Below are positions 48,750 through 58,521 of a stretch of DNA of 64,000 bases, in pieces. How positions within the stretch are numbered: the first letter of the stretch is position 1; the number at the start of each line of letters is the position of its first letter. The notes beneath the pieces were generated by a model, which saw nothing but the letters and a program-made list of their open reading frames with translations, did not search any database and was not told the origin of the DNA. The DNA lies in the NCBI RefSeq assembly GCF_025837155.1, contig NZ_CP107549.1:2542001-2606000 (forward strand), in the 5' to 3' direction. The position numbers and the translations under genes were made by a program. The DNA is from Pseudomonas sp. Z8(2022) (GTDB taxonomy: Bacteria > Pseudomonadota > Gammaproteobacteria > Pseudomonadales > Pseudomonadaceae).

Positions 48750-49511
48750 TCAGATCGCCGTGGCGCCACCATCGACAGCCAGCGCGTGGCCGGTGGTGAA
48801 CGCCGCATGATCGCTGCACAGATAGAGCACTGCAGCCGCGATTTCCTCGACCTTGCCGATGCGCCCGACCGGATGCATGGCAGCGGCGAACTCGGCCTTC
48901 TTCGGGTCGGCTTCATAGGCGCGGCGGAACATGTCGGTGTCGATCACCGCCGGGCACACCGCATTGACGCGAATTTTCTTCTTCGCGTACTCCACCGCAG
49001 CGGACTTGGTCAGGCCGATCACCGCATGCTTGGAGGCTGCGTAAATGCTCATCTTCGGAGCCGCCCCCAGGCCTGCCACCGACGCCGTGTTGACGATGGC
49101 ACCACCGCCCTGGGCCAGCAGCAGCGGGATCTGGTGCTTCATGCACAACCACACGCCCTTGACGTTGACGCCCATGATGGCGTCGAACTCGGCTTCGTTG
49201 CCGTCGGCCAGCCTGCCCTGCTCGATCTCGATGCCGGCGTTGTTGAAGGCGTAGTCCAGGCGACCATACTGGGCCAGCGTGGCGTCCATGAGAGCCCTGA
49301 CCTCGGCGTCGCAGGTCACGTCGCAACGTACGAAGCAGGCCTCGCCACCGGCCGCGCGAATCAGCTCGACAGTGCTCTCGCCGCCGGCCACATCCACATC
49401 GGAAACCACCACCTTAAGCCCTTCGGCGGCGAAGGCCTGGGCCGTGGCCCGGCCGATACCGGCAGCACCGCCGGTGACCAGGGCGACCTGGCCGGAGAAC
49501 GTCATGCTCAT
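48750..49511 (-). CDS. Short-chain dehydrogenase/reductase
   Basis: A 253-residue classical SDR with TGGAAGIGRA (about 14-23), NNAGIE (about 90-95) and YAASKH (about 157-162), plus a C-terminal GGATAI. Asp in SDVDVAG suggests NAD(H) preference. Substrate unknown. It precedes the BASS gene by about 110 bases on the same strand. Confidence 0.9.
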   Translation of the reverse strand: MSMTFSGQVALVTGGAAGIGRATAQAFAAEGLKVVVSDVDVAGGESTVELIRAAGGEACFVRCDVTCDAEVRALMDATLAQYGRLDYAFNNAGIEIEQGRLADGNEAEFDAIMGVNVKGVWLCMKHQIPLLLAQGGGAIVNTASVAGLGAAPKMSIYAASKHAVIGLTKSAAVEYAKKKIRVNAVCPAVIDTDMFRRAYEADPKKAEFAAAMHPVGRIGKVEEIAAAVLYLCSDHAAFTTGHALAVDGGATAI

Positions 49512-49658
49512 GTGTCTGCTTCCTCGCAGCGATTCTTGTTGAATTTGCGAGGAGTCTAGCCAGCAAGCCAGACGGCGAGCAGCACTATCAGGCTCTGGAG
49601 TGGAGGGTCATGCAGGGCGCTGATGGCGACGCCACCAGCGCGGTGCCGCGATCAGCGG

Positions 49659-49727
49659 GTAGCCCGGATGTAAATCCGGGACAGATCGGACGGGATGCCA
49701 GAGCGCCCCGGATTTCATCCGGGCTAC
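49659..49727. repeat. REP-like pair downstream of pyrF
   Basis: GTAGCCCGGATG at 49659-49670 and CATCCGGGCTAC at 49716-49727 are exact complements, with extra CCCGGAT/ATCCGGG arms inside. It is one of the dispersed GCCCGGAT repeats. Confidence 0.65.
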
Positions 49728-49732
49728 AGGGC

Positions 49733-50434
49733 TCAGGCGCGCAGTTCGGCAACCACCGCCGCCAGCGCCTGTGCCGGGTCGGCGGCCTGGCTGATGGGAC
49801 GGCCGATTACCAGGTAATCGGAGCCTGCCTCCAGCGCCTGACGCGGGGTGAGGATGCGTTTCTGGTCATCGGCGCTGCTGCCGGCGGGACGGATACCCGG
49901 CGTCACCAGCTGCAGACGCGGCTGCGCGACCTTCAGCGCCTGCGCCTCCTGCGCCGAGCAGACCAGACCGTCGAGCCCCGCCTCGGCGGCCAGGCCAGCC
50001 AGGCGCAGCACCTGCTCCTGCGGCGGCACATCCAGACCGATGCCGGCCAGATCCTGCTGTTCCATGCTGGTCAGCACCGTCACACCGATCAGCAGTGGCT
50101 TGGCGCCGGCCAGCTTGTCCAGCTCGTTACGGCAGGCCGCCATCATGCGCAGACCGCCGGAACAGTGCACGTTGACCATCCATACGCCCAGTTCCGCCGC
50201 AGCCTTGACCGCCATCGCCGTGGTATTGGGAATATCGTGGAATTTCAGATCGAGAAAAAGCTCGAAGCCCTTGGCCTGCAACGCCTCGACCACCTGCGGC
50301 CCGCTGCGGGTGAACAGCTCCTTGCCGACCTTGACCCGGCACAGCGCCGGATCGAGCTGATCGGCCAGGGCCAGAGCAGCATCACGGCTGGGAAAGTCGA
50401 GGGCGACGATAATCGGTGTTTGGCAGGCGGGCAT
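49733..50434 (-). CDS. pyrF: Orotidine 5'-phosphate decarboxylase
   Basis: PyrF decarboxylates OMP to UMP. The 233-residue TIM barrel has the catalytic [12 protein letters not shown] (about 60-71), and VALDFPS at the first strand. I chose ATG 50434, the conserved N-terminus; a longer frame has no support. A REP pair lies immediately downstream. Confidence 0.95.
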   Translation of the reverse strand: MPACQTPIIVALDFPSRDAALALADQLDPALCRVKVGKELFTRSGPQVVEALQAKGFELFLDLKFHDIPNTTAMAVKAAAELGVWMVNVHCSGGLRMMAACRNELDKLAGAKPLLIGVTVLTSMEQQDLAGIGLDVPPQEQVLRLAGLAAEAGLDGLVCSAQEAQALKVAQPRLQLVTPGIRPAGSSADDQKRILTPRQALEAGSDYLVIGRPISQAADPAQALAAVVAELRA

Positions 50435-50495
50435 GAGCAGGTCTCGAACAGGTGAAAAACGCCGCGCATTGTAGCGCAAAGCGTCCCGGCACTGG

Positions 50496-50514
50496 TCGCG
50501 GCTGAAGCCCCCTC
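50496..50514. repeat. REP-like element (GCGGCTGAAGCC type)
   Basis: TCGCGGCTGAAGCCCCCTC matches the Pseudomonas REP core. It lies between pyrF and eutB, in a gap with no other clear feature. Confidence 0.55.
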
Positions 50515-50692
50515 TGCCGATGTGCCATGAGCGGCCTGTCATGTACCAGGCAGGTGCATCCGCGCATTTTCTGCACCTTTTTCACTCACCGGTCACGGCC
50601 AGCACGCCCCCACCTGCCGCGCACCGCCAGTGCTCTGGGCTCTGGCATGAGCGCTGCACGGCAAATGCATCTCCGTGTCATGGGTTGCAAGC

Positions 50693-52087
50693 ATGCCCTA
50701 CCAAACCACCATCGGCAGCCTCGTCTACCGCTTCGCCGACCTCAAGACCCTGCTGGCCAAGGCCAGCCCCGCGCGTTCAGGCGACTACCTGGCCGGGCTG
50801 GCTGCCGCCACCTACGAAGAGCGCATGGCGGCCAAGCTGGCTCTGGCCGATGTGCCGCTCAAACGTTTTCTCGACGAGGCGCTGATCCCTTATGAGCAGG
50901 ATGAAGTCACCCGCCTGATCATTGACCGGCACGATGCCGTCGCCTTCGCACCGATCAGTCATCTCACCGTCGGCGATCTGCGTGACTGGCTGCTGCTGGA
51001 AAAGACCGACAGCGCTCGTCTGGCTGCAATAGCCGCCGGGCTGACGCCGGAGATGGTCGCTGCCGTGAGCAAGCTGATGCGCAATCAGGACCTGATTCTG
51101 GTGGCACGCAAATGCCAGGTGATCAGCCGTTTTCGCAACACCCTGGGCCTGCCCGGCCACCTTGCCGTGCGCCTGCAGCCCAATCACCCCACCGACGACG
51201 TACGCGGCATAGCTGCCAGCATGCTCGACGGCCTGCTGTATGGCTCCGGCGACGCCACGGTGGGCATCAACCCGGCCAGCGACTCGTTGCCGACGCTGAT
51301 GCGCCTGTGGCAGATGATGGACGAGGTACGCCAGCACTTCGAAATTCCCATGCAGAGCTGCGTGCTGACCCACGTCACCACACAGGTCCAGGCCATCGAG
51401 GCCGGCGCGCCGATCGACCTGGTGTTCCAGTCCATCGCCGGCACCGAGGCCACCAACGCCGGTTTCGGCGTCTCCCTGGCGATCCTGCGCGAAGCCCACG
51501 AGGCCGCGCTGTCGCTGGGGCGCGGGACTCTGGGTGATAACGTCATGTACTTCGAAACCGGCCAGGGCAGCGCGCTCTCCGCCGGCGGCCACCATGGCGT
51601 CGATCAGCAGACCTGCGAAACCCGCGCCTATGCCGTGGCCCGGGAGTTCCGCCCACTGCTGGTCAATACCGTGGTCGGTTTCATCGGCCCGGAATACCTC
51701 TACGACGGCAAGCAGATCATCCGTGCCGGGCTGGAAGATCACTTCTGCGCCAAGCTGCTCGGCCTGCCGATGGGTTGCGACGTCTGCTACACCAACCACG
51801 CCGAAGCCGACCAGGACGACATGGACAGCCTGCTCACCCTGCTCGGCGCAGCCGGCATCAACTTCATCATGGGCATCCCCGGCGCCGACGACATCATGCT
51901 CAACTATCAGAGCACCTCGTTCCACGACGCGCTTTACCTGCGCAGCTTACTGGGCCTGAAACGGGCGCCGGAGTTCGACGCCTGGCTGACACGCATGGCC
52001 ATTACCGAACCCGGCGGCAGGCTGCGCGAGGTCGGTCGCGGGCATCATCTGCTCAAGCGACTGCCACAGATTTCCGGAGCGGCCTGA
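50693..52087 (+). CDS. eutB: Ethanolamine ammonia-lyase large subunit
   Basis: EutB is the B12-dependent catalytic subunit that converts ethanolamine to acetaldehyde and ammonia. The 464-residue product (ATG 50693) has the family's LGLPMGCDVCYTNHAEADQDD region and the substrate-binding RNQDLILV. The start 18 bases upstream (50675) is less conserved. It overlaps eutC by three bases. No eut microcompartment genes are present, as in other pseudomonads. Confidence 0.96.
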   Translation: MPYQTTIGSLVYRFADLKTLLAKASPARSGDYLAGLAAATYEERMAAKLALADVPLKRFLDEALIPYEQDEVTRLIIDRHDAVAFAPISHLTVGDLRDWLLLEKTDSARLAAIAAGLTPEMVAAVSKLMRNQDLILVARKCQVISRFRNTLGLPGHLAVRLQPNHPTDDVRGIAASMLDGLLYGSGDATVGINPASDSLPTLMRLWQMMDEVRQHFEIPMQSCVLTHVTTQVQAIEAGAPIDLVFQSIAGTEATNAGFGVSLAILREAHEAALSLGRGTLGDNVMYFETGQGSALSAGGHHGVDQQTCETRAYAVAREFRPLLVNTVVGFIGPEYLYDGKQIIRAGLEDHFCAKLLGLPMGCDVCYTNHAEADQDDMDSLLTLLGAAGINFIMGIPGADDIMLNYQSTSFHDALYLRSLLGLKRAPEFDAWLTRMAITEPGGRLREVGRGHHLLKRLPQISGAA

Positions 52088-52854
52088 TGAAGGATATCGA
52101 TCTCATCCAGCACAACCCCTGGGACGACCTGCGTGCACATACCTCGGCCCGCATCGCGCTTGGCCGTGTCGGCTGCAGCCTGCCCACCCGGGAGGTGCTG
52201 AAGTTCGGTCTGGCCCACGCCCAGGCACGCGATGCGGTACATCGTCCGCTGGATTTCACTGAACTCAAGCATCAGCTGCATGCAGCCGGTTTTCGCGCCC
52301 TGAAAGTGCGCAGCAATGCCGAGGATCGGCAGGCCTACCTGCTGCGACCGGATCAGGGCCGTCATCTGCACAGCGACTGTCAGCTGCAGTTGCAACATGA
52401 ACTGCCGGCCCCGGAACTGGCCATCGTGCTGGCCGACGGTCTATCGGCCGTCGCCGTGCAACGCCATGCCCTGCCTCTGCTGCAGGCCTTTCGCCAACGC
52501 TTCGATACCGACTGGGCCAACACTCCGGTGGTTCTTGCCGAGCAGGGCCGCGTGGCGATTGGCGACGGCATCGGTGAGGCACTGCGTGCTCGCCTGGTGA
52601 TTGTGATGATCGGCGAACGTCCAGGCCTGACCTCACCAGACAGCCTCGGCCTGTACCTGACCTACGCCCCGAGAGTGGGTTGCCTGGACAGTGCGCGCAA
52701 CTGCATCTCCAACGTGCGCCCCGAAGGCCTGCCCTACGAGGCGGCGGCATACAAACTCGACTACCTGGCACGCCAGGCACTGCGCCTGCAACTGAGCGGC
52801 GTACAACTCAAGGACGAGAGCGATATGCAGGCAGTGCAGCTGCAACCAGCCTGA
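52087..52854 (+). CDS. eutC: Ethanolamine ammonia-lyase small subunit
   Basis: EutC helps bind adenosylcobalamin. The 255-residue product has ARIALGRVG near the start, ERPGLTSPDSLG and CISNVRPEG, all typical. Its ATG overlaps the eutB stop, so subunits are made together. No ethanolamine regulator or permease lies beside it; expression must be controlled from elsewhere. Confidence 0.95.
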   Translation: MKDIDLIQHNPWDDLRAHTSARIALGRVGCSLPTREVLKFGLAHAQARDAVHRPLDFTELKHQLHAAGFRALKVRSNAEDRQAYLLRPDQGRHLHSDCQLQLQHELPAPELAIVLADGLSAVAVQRHALPLLQAFRQRFDTDWANTPVVLAEQGRVAIGDGIGEALRARLVIVMIGERPGLTSPDSLGLYLTYAPRVGCLDSARNCISNVRPEGLPYEAAAYKLDYLARQALRLQLSGVQLKDESDMQAVQLQPA

Positions 52855-52909
52855 CAAGCGGGTGACGAGCGGGTATGGTGGAAGCACTTACCCGCAAGAG
52901 GAGTCGATC

Positions 52910-53077
52910 ATGCCCTGGTTCGCCTGGCTCATCCTGATCCTGGCCTTGGGCTCCATCCTCGGCAGCCTGCTGCTGCTGCGCGACACGGCCAGGAAACTGC
53001 CGTTGACCGAGGAACAGCTCAAACGCATCCACGAGCGTAACGTCGAACAGGACGCCAAGGATCGCCGCGAAAGCTGA
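52910..53077 (+). CDS. DUF2897 family membrane protein
   Basis: A 55-residue protein with one transmembrane helix (about 3-23: FAWLILILALGSILGSLLLL) followed by a charged tail (LTEEQLKRIHERNVEQD). Length and pattern match DUF2897, unknown function. AGAGGAG lies six bases before ATG 52910. The following 155 bases (53078-53232) hold nothing I recognise. Confidence 0.82.
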   Translation: MPWFAWLILILALGSILGSLLLLRDTARKLPLTEEQLKRIHERNVEQDAKDRRES

Positions 53078-53232
53078 GCGGCGATGCAACGTCCGGGAGC
53101 CCGGCCGGGAATGCCCCTGACAGTGGCATTGTTCGGTGCCGTTACCTGCCCTTCAGTCCGCAGTTCGCCCTGCTCCCAGCGCCGCCTTCTTCAGCGGACA
53201 TATGACCCTGGCAGTCGCTCTCCGCGGAGCAG

Positions 53233-54051
53233 TCAATGTTCCGCATCTGCTGCTATTGAGCTATCCGCTGTGACTGATGTGACGGCAATGCGGTAAGGCG
53301 AGAAGATGCGCTGCAACTCGCCCTTTGCGCGCAACTGCTCGAGCAATTGCGCGAAACGCTCGGGCCTGATCGGCGCACCGGCGCGGATCATCGCGTGATG
53401 GCGGTAGACCTGATCGACCCGCTCGGATATCAGCAGTTTGCGTGCGTGATCGCGATTGCGCTTGATGAAGTCGTAAAGGTTCGAGCGCGTCACCAGGGCT
53501 ATATCCGCACGACCACGCAGTACCATCAGCAGGTTGCTGTCATGGGAATGCCCGAGGTTGGCGTTGAAGGTGCGGGTGAGGAAATCCGGATCACTGTTGA
53601 ACCTGGCAAAGCCGTAGTGGTATCCGCGATAGAGCGCCAGACGCTTGCCGTCTAGCTGTTCGAAGTAACCCTGACCGCGCCGTTGTTCATCCCTGGCTAC
53701 AAACAGCTCGGCGTCTTCCAACCCCATATCGACGGCATTGGCATCGATGCCCTGCCACCCCCATTGCGGATTCTCGAAAACAGCCATGTCGATACGTCCG
53801 CGCTGCAGATCACTGAAGCGCCGCACGATAGCGGTAGGCAGCATGGTGAACTGATAGTCGCTCTGCTCTCGATTCAGCGCTTCGAGCAGTTCAGGCAGGA
53901 GGCCACTGGACTCCTGCAGATTGGATTTGATCACGTAGGGAGGAAAATGCGCACCGCCGACCTTGACCATCTCGGCAGCATAGAGAGAACCGACGGACAT
54001 CAGCCCCAGGGCAGCCCAACAGACACGAATCCAGCGCCGTGATTGCCGCAT
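53233..54051 (-). CDS. Periplasmic solute-binding protein (family 3-like), copy 1
   Basis: The 272-residue product has a signal peptide (cleavage near SLYAA, about 26) and the PBPb fold. It shares with its neighbour the start KVGGAHFPPYV, then IDMAVFENPQWGWQ and YRGYHYGFARFNSDPDFL. No transporter subunits lie nearby. Such lone proteins may feed a chemoreceptor or a sensor instead of a transporter. Paired with copy 2, 75 bases away. Confidence 0.82.
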   Translation of the reverse strand: MRQSRRWIRVCWAALGLMSVGSLYAAEMVKVGGAHFPPYVIKSNLQESSGLLPELLEALNREQSDYQFTMLPTAIVRRFSDLQRGRIDMAVFENPQWGWQGIDANAVDMGLEDAELFVARDEQRRGQGYFEQLDGKRLALYRGYHYGFARFNSDPDFLTRTFNANLGHSHDSNLLMVLRGRADIALVTRSNLYDFIKRNRDHARKLLISERVDQVYRHHAMIRAGAPIRPERFAQLLEQLRAKGELQRIFSPYRIAVTSVTADSSIAADAEH

Positions 54052-54126
54052 GTCGAATCCCCAAAAACTCCTTCTTTTAGTGAGCAGCAGCCTACTCCAG
54101 TCTCTCCTGGCCGACCAGATGGATTT

Positions 54127-54912
54127 TCACTGCACGGACGCTTTATCGCCCAATGCCAGGCGATAGCGCCCAAGCAACCTGGACAACTCGCCACTGGCGT
54201 GCAACTGGTCGAGGAGTCCGGCGACATCAGTTGGAGCCAGCGTCGCCCTGGGTCGCAACAGCACCTGATGATGGTAGACCTGATCCTGACGCTCGGAGAT
54301 CAGCAACCCCCGTTGCAATTCCGGATGCCGATCCAGAAACAGCTCCAGATAGGAGCGCGTCACCACGGCGATATCGACGCGACGCGCCAGCAACATGCGC
54401 AAATTGCTGTCGTGGGAATAGGTCAACACCGCGTTGTAGGTGCGCGCCAGGTAGTCAGGGTCGGCGTCGAACGCAGCAAACCCGTAGTGGTAGCCGTGAT
54501 AGAGCGCCATGCGCTTGTTGCTCAGGTCTGCGAAGTAGTCCTGGCCCCGGCCTGGCTCGGCAGCGGCGACATAGACTTCCGCATCTTCGATATCCAGCCG
54601 CAGAGCCAGGTGGTGCGTACTCTGCCACCCCCAATGACTGGACTCGAAGAACATCAGATCGAAGCGCCCGCCCTCCAGATCCCGATAGCGACGGGTCGCC
54701 GAGGTCGGTACCAGGACGAAACGATACTGCTGCTGCACCGCGTTGAGCGCGCGCAACAGATCCGGTACCAGCCCCTGAGGGTGCGGTGATTCGGGTTTGT
54801 CCAGATAGGGAGGGAAGTGATAACCGCCAACGCGTACCTCCTGCACCGCGACGGCATTGGACAGGTACAGCAGCGACAGACAGCACAACAGGCAGAAGGA
54901 TAGTGCTCGCAA
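54127..54912 (-). CDS. Periplasmic solute-binding protein (family 3-like), copy 2
   Basis: The 261-residue product is a clear paralogue of the preceding gene: RVGGYHFPPYL, FDLMFFESSHWGWQS, ALYHGYHYGFAAFDADPDYL and SYLELFLDRHP align throughout. A signal peptide ends near VAVQ (about 23). The tandem pair probably arose by duplication. Ligand unknown. Confidence 0.82.
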   Translation of the reverse strand: MRALSFCLLCCLSLLYLSNAVAVQEVRVGGYHFPPYLDKPESPHPQGLVPDLLRALNAVQQQYRFVLVPTSATRRYRDLEGGRFDLMFFESSHWGWQSTHHLALRLDIEDAEVYVAAAEPGRGQDYFADLSNKRMALYHGYHYGFAAFDADPDYLARTYNAVLTYSHDSNLRMLLARRVDIAVVTRSYLELFLDRHPELQRGLLISERQDQVYHHQVLLRPRATLAPTDVAGLLDQLHASGELSRLLGRYRLALGDKASVQ

Positions 54913-54999
54913 ACTCGACCTCTCGTCCCGGGCACAGGACAGTCAAGGTCGCGTGCTCGAACTGAAACCGGCAGTTACTTCCATCCTAGCCGAGTTCGC

Positions 55000-55623
55000 T
55001 CAAACTTCCTTGCACACCAGCGACAACGCCTCTTCGGCCAGCTGATCCAGACTCATCGGCCCCTGCGGCCGGAACCAGGTATTGGTCCAACTCAGTGCTC
55101 CGGTGAGAAAACGTCGCTGAATGAACGGATCGCCCTTGAAGTAGCCAGCCTCGCGCGCCTCGCTCAGCACCGTCAGCCAAATCTGCTCATAGGTATCACG
55201 CAGCGCCAGCACCTGCGCCTGGCCGTTTTCCGACAGCGAACGCCATTCGTAGACCAGCACCGCCATCGCCTCGCCGGTACCGCCCATGATCGACTGCAGC
55301 TCGCAGCGGATCAGCGCCAGCAAGCGCTCGCGCGTACCCTGCGCCGAAGCCAGGGCTGCACGCATCAGAGCGGTGTTGTAAACGATGGTTTCCTCCATCA
55401 CCGAGCGCAGGATTTCATCCTTGCTCTTGAAGTGATGAAAGATGCTGCCCGACTGAATGCCGATGGCTGCGGCCAGGTCACGCACAGTGGTGCGTTCGTA
55501 GCCCTTGCTACGAAACAGATGGGCAGCCATCTGCAGCAGTTTGCCGCGTGCACTGTCCGGATCGGTCAGCTGGCCGTTGTCGACCAGCTCCTGCATAACG
55601 GCCTGGGCCTTGTGTTCGTCCAC
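55000..55623 (-). CDS. atuR: TetR-family repressor of terpene utilisation
   Basis: AtuR represses the atu genes in Pseudomonas. The 207-residue product from GTG 55623 has a TetR helix-turn-helix (TVRDLAAAIGIQSGSIFHHFKSK, about 44-66) and a helical ligand-binding domain. GGGGAGAAG upstream of the GTG supports it; the longer ATG frame would extend into the operator region. It diverges from atuA, with two mirror-image 16-base sites between. Confidence 0.88.
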   Translation of the reverse strand: MDEHKAQAVMQELVDNGQLTDPDSARGKLLQMAAHLFRSKGYERTTVRDLAAAIGIQSGSIFHHFKSKDEILRSVMEETIVYNTALMRAALASAQGTRERLLALIRCELQSIMGGTGEAMAVLVYEWRSLSENGQAQVLALRDTYEQIWLTVLSEAREAGYFKGDPFIQRRFLTGALSWTNTWFRPQGPMSLDQLAEEALSLVCKEV

Positions 55624-55727
55624 GCTGGCTTCTCCCCTGATTCCCGCTCGGCGATTGTTCTGATGAATTATTGATGCTGCCGGCAAGTGCTTGTGTTGCT
55701 TGGCGAAATGTATGCGCCAGTAACCAA

Positions 55728-55743
55728 CCAAGCAAGCGCTTGG
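55728..55743. promoter_or_regulatory. AtuR operator 1
   Basis: CCAAGCAAGCGCTTGG is the exact reverse complement of the site at 55785-55800. Published work on P. aeruginosa AtuR describes two inverted-repeat sites between atuR and atuA, and these fit. Confidence 0.8.
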
Positions 55744-55784
55744 GCGTATTTTTGGCCGAATTGTCCTCTTTTGCCACTTTTCAA

Positions 55785-55800
55785 CCAAGCGCTTGCTTGG
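55785..55800. promoter_or_regulatory. AtuR operator 2
   Basis: CCAAGCGCTTGCTTGG, 57 bases from operator 1, in mirror orientation. It lies 42 bases before atuA. Confidence 0.8.
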
Positions 55801-55842
55801 TAATGTCGACTCACCTTATCAATGTGTGACGGGCCAATTCCA

Positions 55843-57630
55843 ATGACCAAAACCGTACGCATCGGCTGCGCCTCCGCGTTCTGGGGCGACACCTCCACCG
55901 CTGCAGCTCAACTGGTTCGGGGTGCCGAACTGGATTATCTGGTTTTCGACTACCTCGCCGAGATCACCATGTCGATCATGGCCGGGGCGCGCATGAAGAA
56001 TCCGCAGGAAGGCTTCGCCAAGGACTTCGTCGAAGTACTGGCCCCCCTGCTGGGCGAGATCGCCGCCAAGAAGATCCGCATCATCAGCAACGCCGGTGGC
56101 GTCAACCCCGCTGCCTGCGCCGCCGCCATGGCCGCCGCCTGCGAGAAGGCCGGGGTCAACCTGAAAATCGCCGTACTGCATGGCGACAGCCTGCAGAGCA
56201 AGGCTGGCGAGCTGGCCAAGGCCGGCACCACGGAAATGTTCAGTGGCGCGCCGATGCCGGCCATGTGCGTATCGCTCAATGCCTACCTGGGTGCGCCCGG
56301 CATCACTGCCGCGCTGGATCAGGGTGCCGACATCGTCATCACCGGCCGCGTGGTCGACAGCGCCGTGGTCAGCGGCGCGCTGGTGCATGAATTCGGCTGG
56401 CAGTGGAACGATTACGACAAGCTGGCCCAGGCCGCCCTCGCCGGTCACCTGGTGGAATGTGGCGCCCAGAGCACCGGTGGCAACTTCACCGACTGGCACA
56501 ACGTGCCGGACTACGAGCACATCGGTTTCCCGATTCTGGAAGTCGAGGCCGATGGCAGCTTCGTACTGACCAAGCCGGAAAACACCGGCGGCCTGGTCAC
56601 CCCATTCACCGTCGGCGAGCAGATGCTCTACGAAATCGGCGACCCGCGTGCCTACCTGCTGCCGGACGTGATCTGCGACTTCACCCAGGTCAAGCTGGAG
56701 CAGGTCGGCGAGCACCGCGTGCACGTCAGCGGCTCCCGCGGCCTGCCGCCAACCAACTCGTACAAGGTCAGCGCCACCTATCCGGATGGCTTCCGCTGCA
56801 CCGCCAGCTGCCTGATCGCCGGTATCGACGCCGTGGCCAAGGCCGAACGCGTCAGCCAGGCGATCATCAACAAGACCAACGAGATGTTCGCCGAGCGCGG
56901 CTGGCCGGCCTACCGCGAAGTGAATATCGAACTGCTGGGCACCGAGGCCACCTACGGCCCGCACGGCAAGCGCGGTGACACCCGCGAAGTGATCATCAAG
57001 CTAGGCGTCAGCCACGCCAAGAAGGAAGCGCTGGTGCTGTTCTCCCGCGAGATCGCCCAGGCCTCCACCGGCATGGCACCGGGCCTGACCGGCATCGTCG
57101 GCGGCCGCCCGACCGTCTACCCGGTGATCCGCCTGTTCTCCTTCCTGGCCGACAAGAGCAGCTGCGCGCTGGAAGTGGAAATCAGCGGTGAACGCACTCC
57201 GGTCAGCCTGCCGCAGATCGACACCTTCGATCCGGCGAACATCGCTGCCGAAGCCGTCCTGCCCGCCCCCACCGGCTCGGCCGACGCCAGCGTGCCGCTG
57301 ATCAGGCTGGCCGTGGCCCGCTCCGGCGACAAGGGCAACCACAGCAACATCGGCGTGATGGCGCGCAAGGCCGAGTACCTGCCGTGGATCGCCGCCGCGC
57401 TGACCCCGCAAGCCGTGGGCGAGTGGATGGGCCACCTGCTCGACGCGCAGACCGGCAAGGTCAGCCGCTGGTATCTGCCGGCCAGCCACAGCCTCAACTT
57501 CCTGCTGGAAAACGCCCTCGGTGGTGGTGGCGTGGCCAGTCTGCGCATCGACCCGCAGGGCAAGGCCTTTGCCCAGCAGCTGCTGGAATTCCCCGTGCCG
57601 GTGCCCAAGGCCCTGGCTGACAGCCTGTAA
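55843..57630 (+). CDS. atuA: AtuA family protein (acyclic terpene utilisation)
   Basis: The 595-residue DUF1446/AtuA protein is required for citronellol/geraniol growth, but its reaction is not settled. It begins [29 protein letters not shown] and [12 protein letters not shown] follow, and a separate C-terminal domain ([20 protein letters not shown]) is typical. I chose ATG 55843 (start TKTVRIG conserved); an in-frame ATG lies at 55822. It heads the atu operon. Confidence 0.9.
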   Translation: MTKTVRIGCASAFWGDTSTAAAQLVRGAELDYLVFDYLAEITMSIMAGARMKNPQEGFAKDFVEVLAPLLGEIAAKKIRIISNAGGVNPAACAAAMAAACEKAGVNLKIAVLHGDSLQSKAGELAKAGTTEMFSGAPMPAMCVSLNAYLGAPGITAALDQGADIVITGRVVDSAVVSGALVHEFGWQWNDYDKLAQAALAGHLVECGAQSTGGNFTDWHNVPDYEHIGFPILEVEADGSFVLTKPENTGGLVTPFTVGEQMLYEIGDPRAYLLPDVICDFTQVKLEQVGEHRVHVSGSRGLPPTNSYKVSATYPDGFRCTASCLIAGIDAVAKAERVSQAIINKTNEMFAERGWPAYREVNIELLGTEATYGPHGKRGDTREVIIKLGVSHAKKEALVLFSREIAQASTGMAPGLTGIVGGRPTVYPVIRLFSFLADKSSCALEVEISGERTPVSLPQIDTFDPANIAAEAVLPAPTGSADASVPLIRLAVARSGDKGNHSNIGVMARKAEYLPWIAAALTPQAVGEWMGHLLDAQTGKVSRWYLPASHSLNFLLENALGGGGVASLRIDPQGKAFAQQLLEFPVPVPKALADSL

Positions 57631-57644
57631 CAAGGACAACAACA

Positions 57645-58517
57645 ATGGCATACGACTCAGTCTTCAAGCCCGGCCTGTTTGCCGGGCAGACCATCCTGGT
57701 CACCGGCGGCGGCAGCGGCATTGGCCGCTGCGTGGCCCACGAGCTGGCCGCTCTGGGCGCCCACGTGGTGCTGGTCGGGCGCAAGCAGGAAAAGCTGGAG
57801 AAGACCTGCGCCGAGATCACCGAAGACGGCGGCAGCGCCAGCTTCCAGGTTTGCGACATTCGTGATGAAGAAGCCGTGAAGGCCATGGTCGGCGCAGTGA
57901 TCAGGGAACGCGGCCAAATTCGCCAACTGGTCAACAACGCCGGCGGCCAGTTCCCCGCGCCGCTGATCGGCATCAACCAGAAAGGCTTCGAGACCGTGGT
58001 GCGCACCAACCTGGTGGGTGGTTTCCTGGTGGCCAAGGAAGTCTTTCTGCAGAGCATGAGCAAACACGGCGGCAGCATCGTCAACATGCTCGCCGACATG
58101 TGGGGCGGCATGCCCGGCATGGGCCACTCGGGGGCGGCGCGGGCCGGCATGGAGAACTTCACCAAGACCGCGGCCTACGAGTGGGGTCACGCCGGCGTAC
58201 GGGTCAACGCCGTGGCCCCGGGCTGGATCGCCTCCAGCGGCATGGACACTTACCCCGAGTCGATGAAGAACATGATCCGCAACCTTAAGGATCACGTGCC
58301 GTTGCAACGCATCGGCACCGAATCCGAGGTCGCTGCGGCCATCGTTTTCCTCCTGTCGCCGGGCGCCAACTTCATCAGCGGCAACACCATTCGTATCGAT
58401 GGTGCGGCGAGCCAGGGCACCCGTGCCTGGACCCTCGGCAAGGCCAAGAACAGCGAGTCCTACAACGGCTTCCATCGTGCCTATGTGCCCGATGTACTGA
58501 AAGATCAGGGAGAGTGA
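57645..58517 (+). CDS. atuB: AtuB short-chain dehydrogenase
   Basis: A 290-residue SDR with TGGGSGIGRC (about 20-29) and NNAGGQFPAP. The active-site region reads SGAARAGMENFTK; where YxxxK is expected, the Tyr seems replaced, as in SDRs of the enoyl/dienoyl reductase type. It follows atuA by 14 bases. Its step in the citronellol pathway is uncertain. Confidence 0.88.
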   Translation: MAYDSVFKPGLFAGQTILVTGGGSGIGRCVAHELAALGAHVVLVGRKQEKLEKTCAEITEDGGSASFQVCDIRDEEAVKAMVGAVIRERGQIRQLVNNAGGQFPAPLIGINQKGFETVVRTNLVGGFLVAKEVFLQSMSKHGGSIVNMLADMWGGMPGMGHSGAARAGMENFTKTAAYEWGHAGVRVNAVAPGWIASSGMDTYPESMKNMIRNLKDHVPLQRIGTESEVAAAIVFLLSPGANFISGNTIRIDGAASQGTRAWTLGKAKNSESYNGFHRAYVPDVLKDQGE

Positions 58518-58521
58518 TGCG

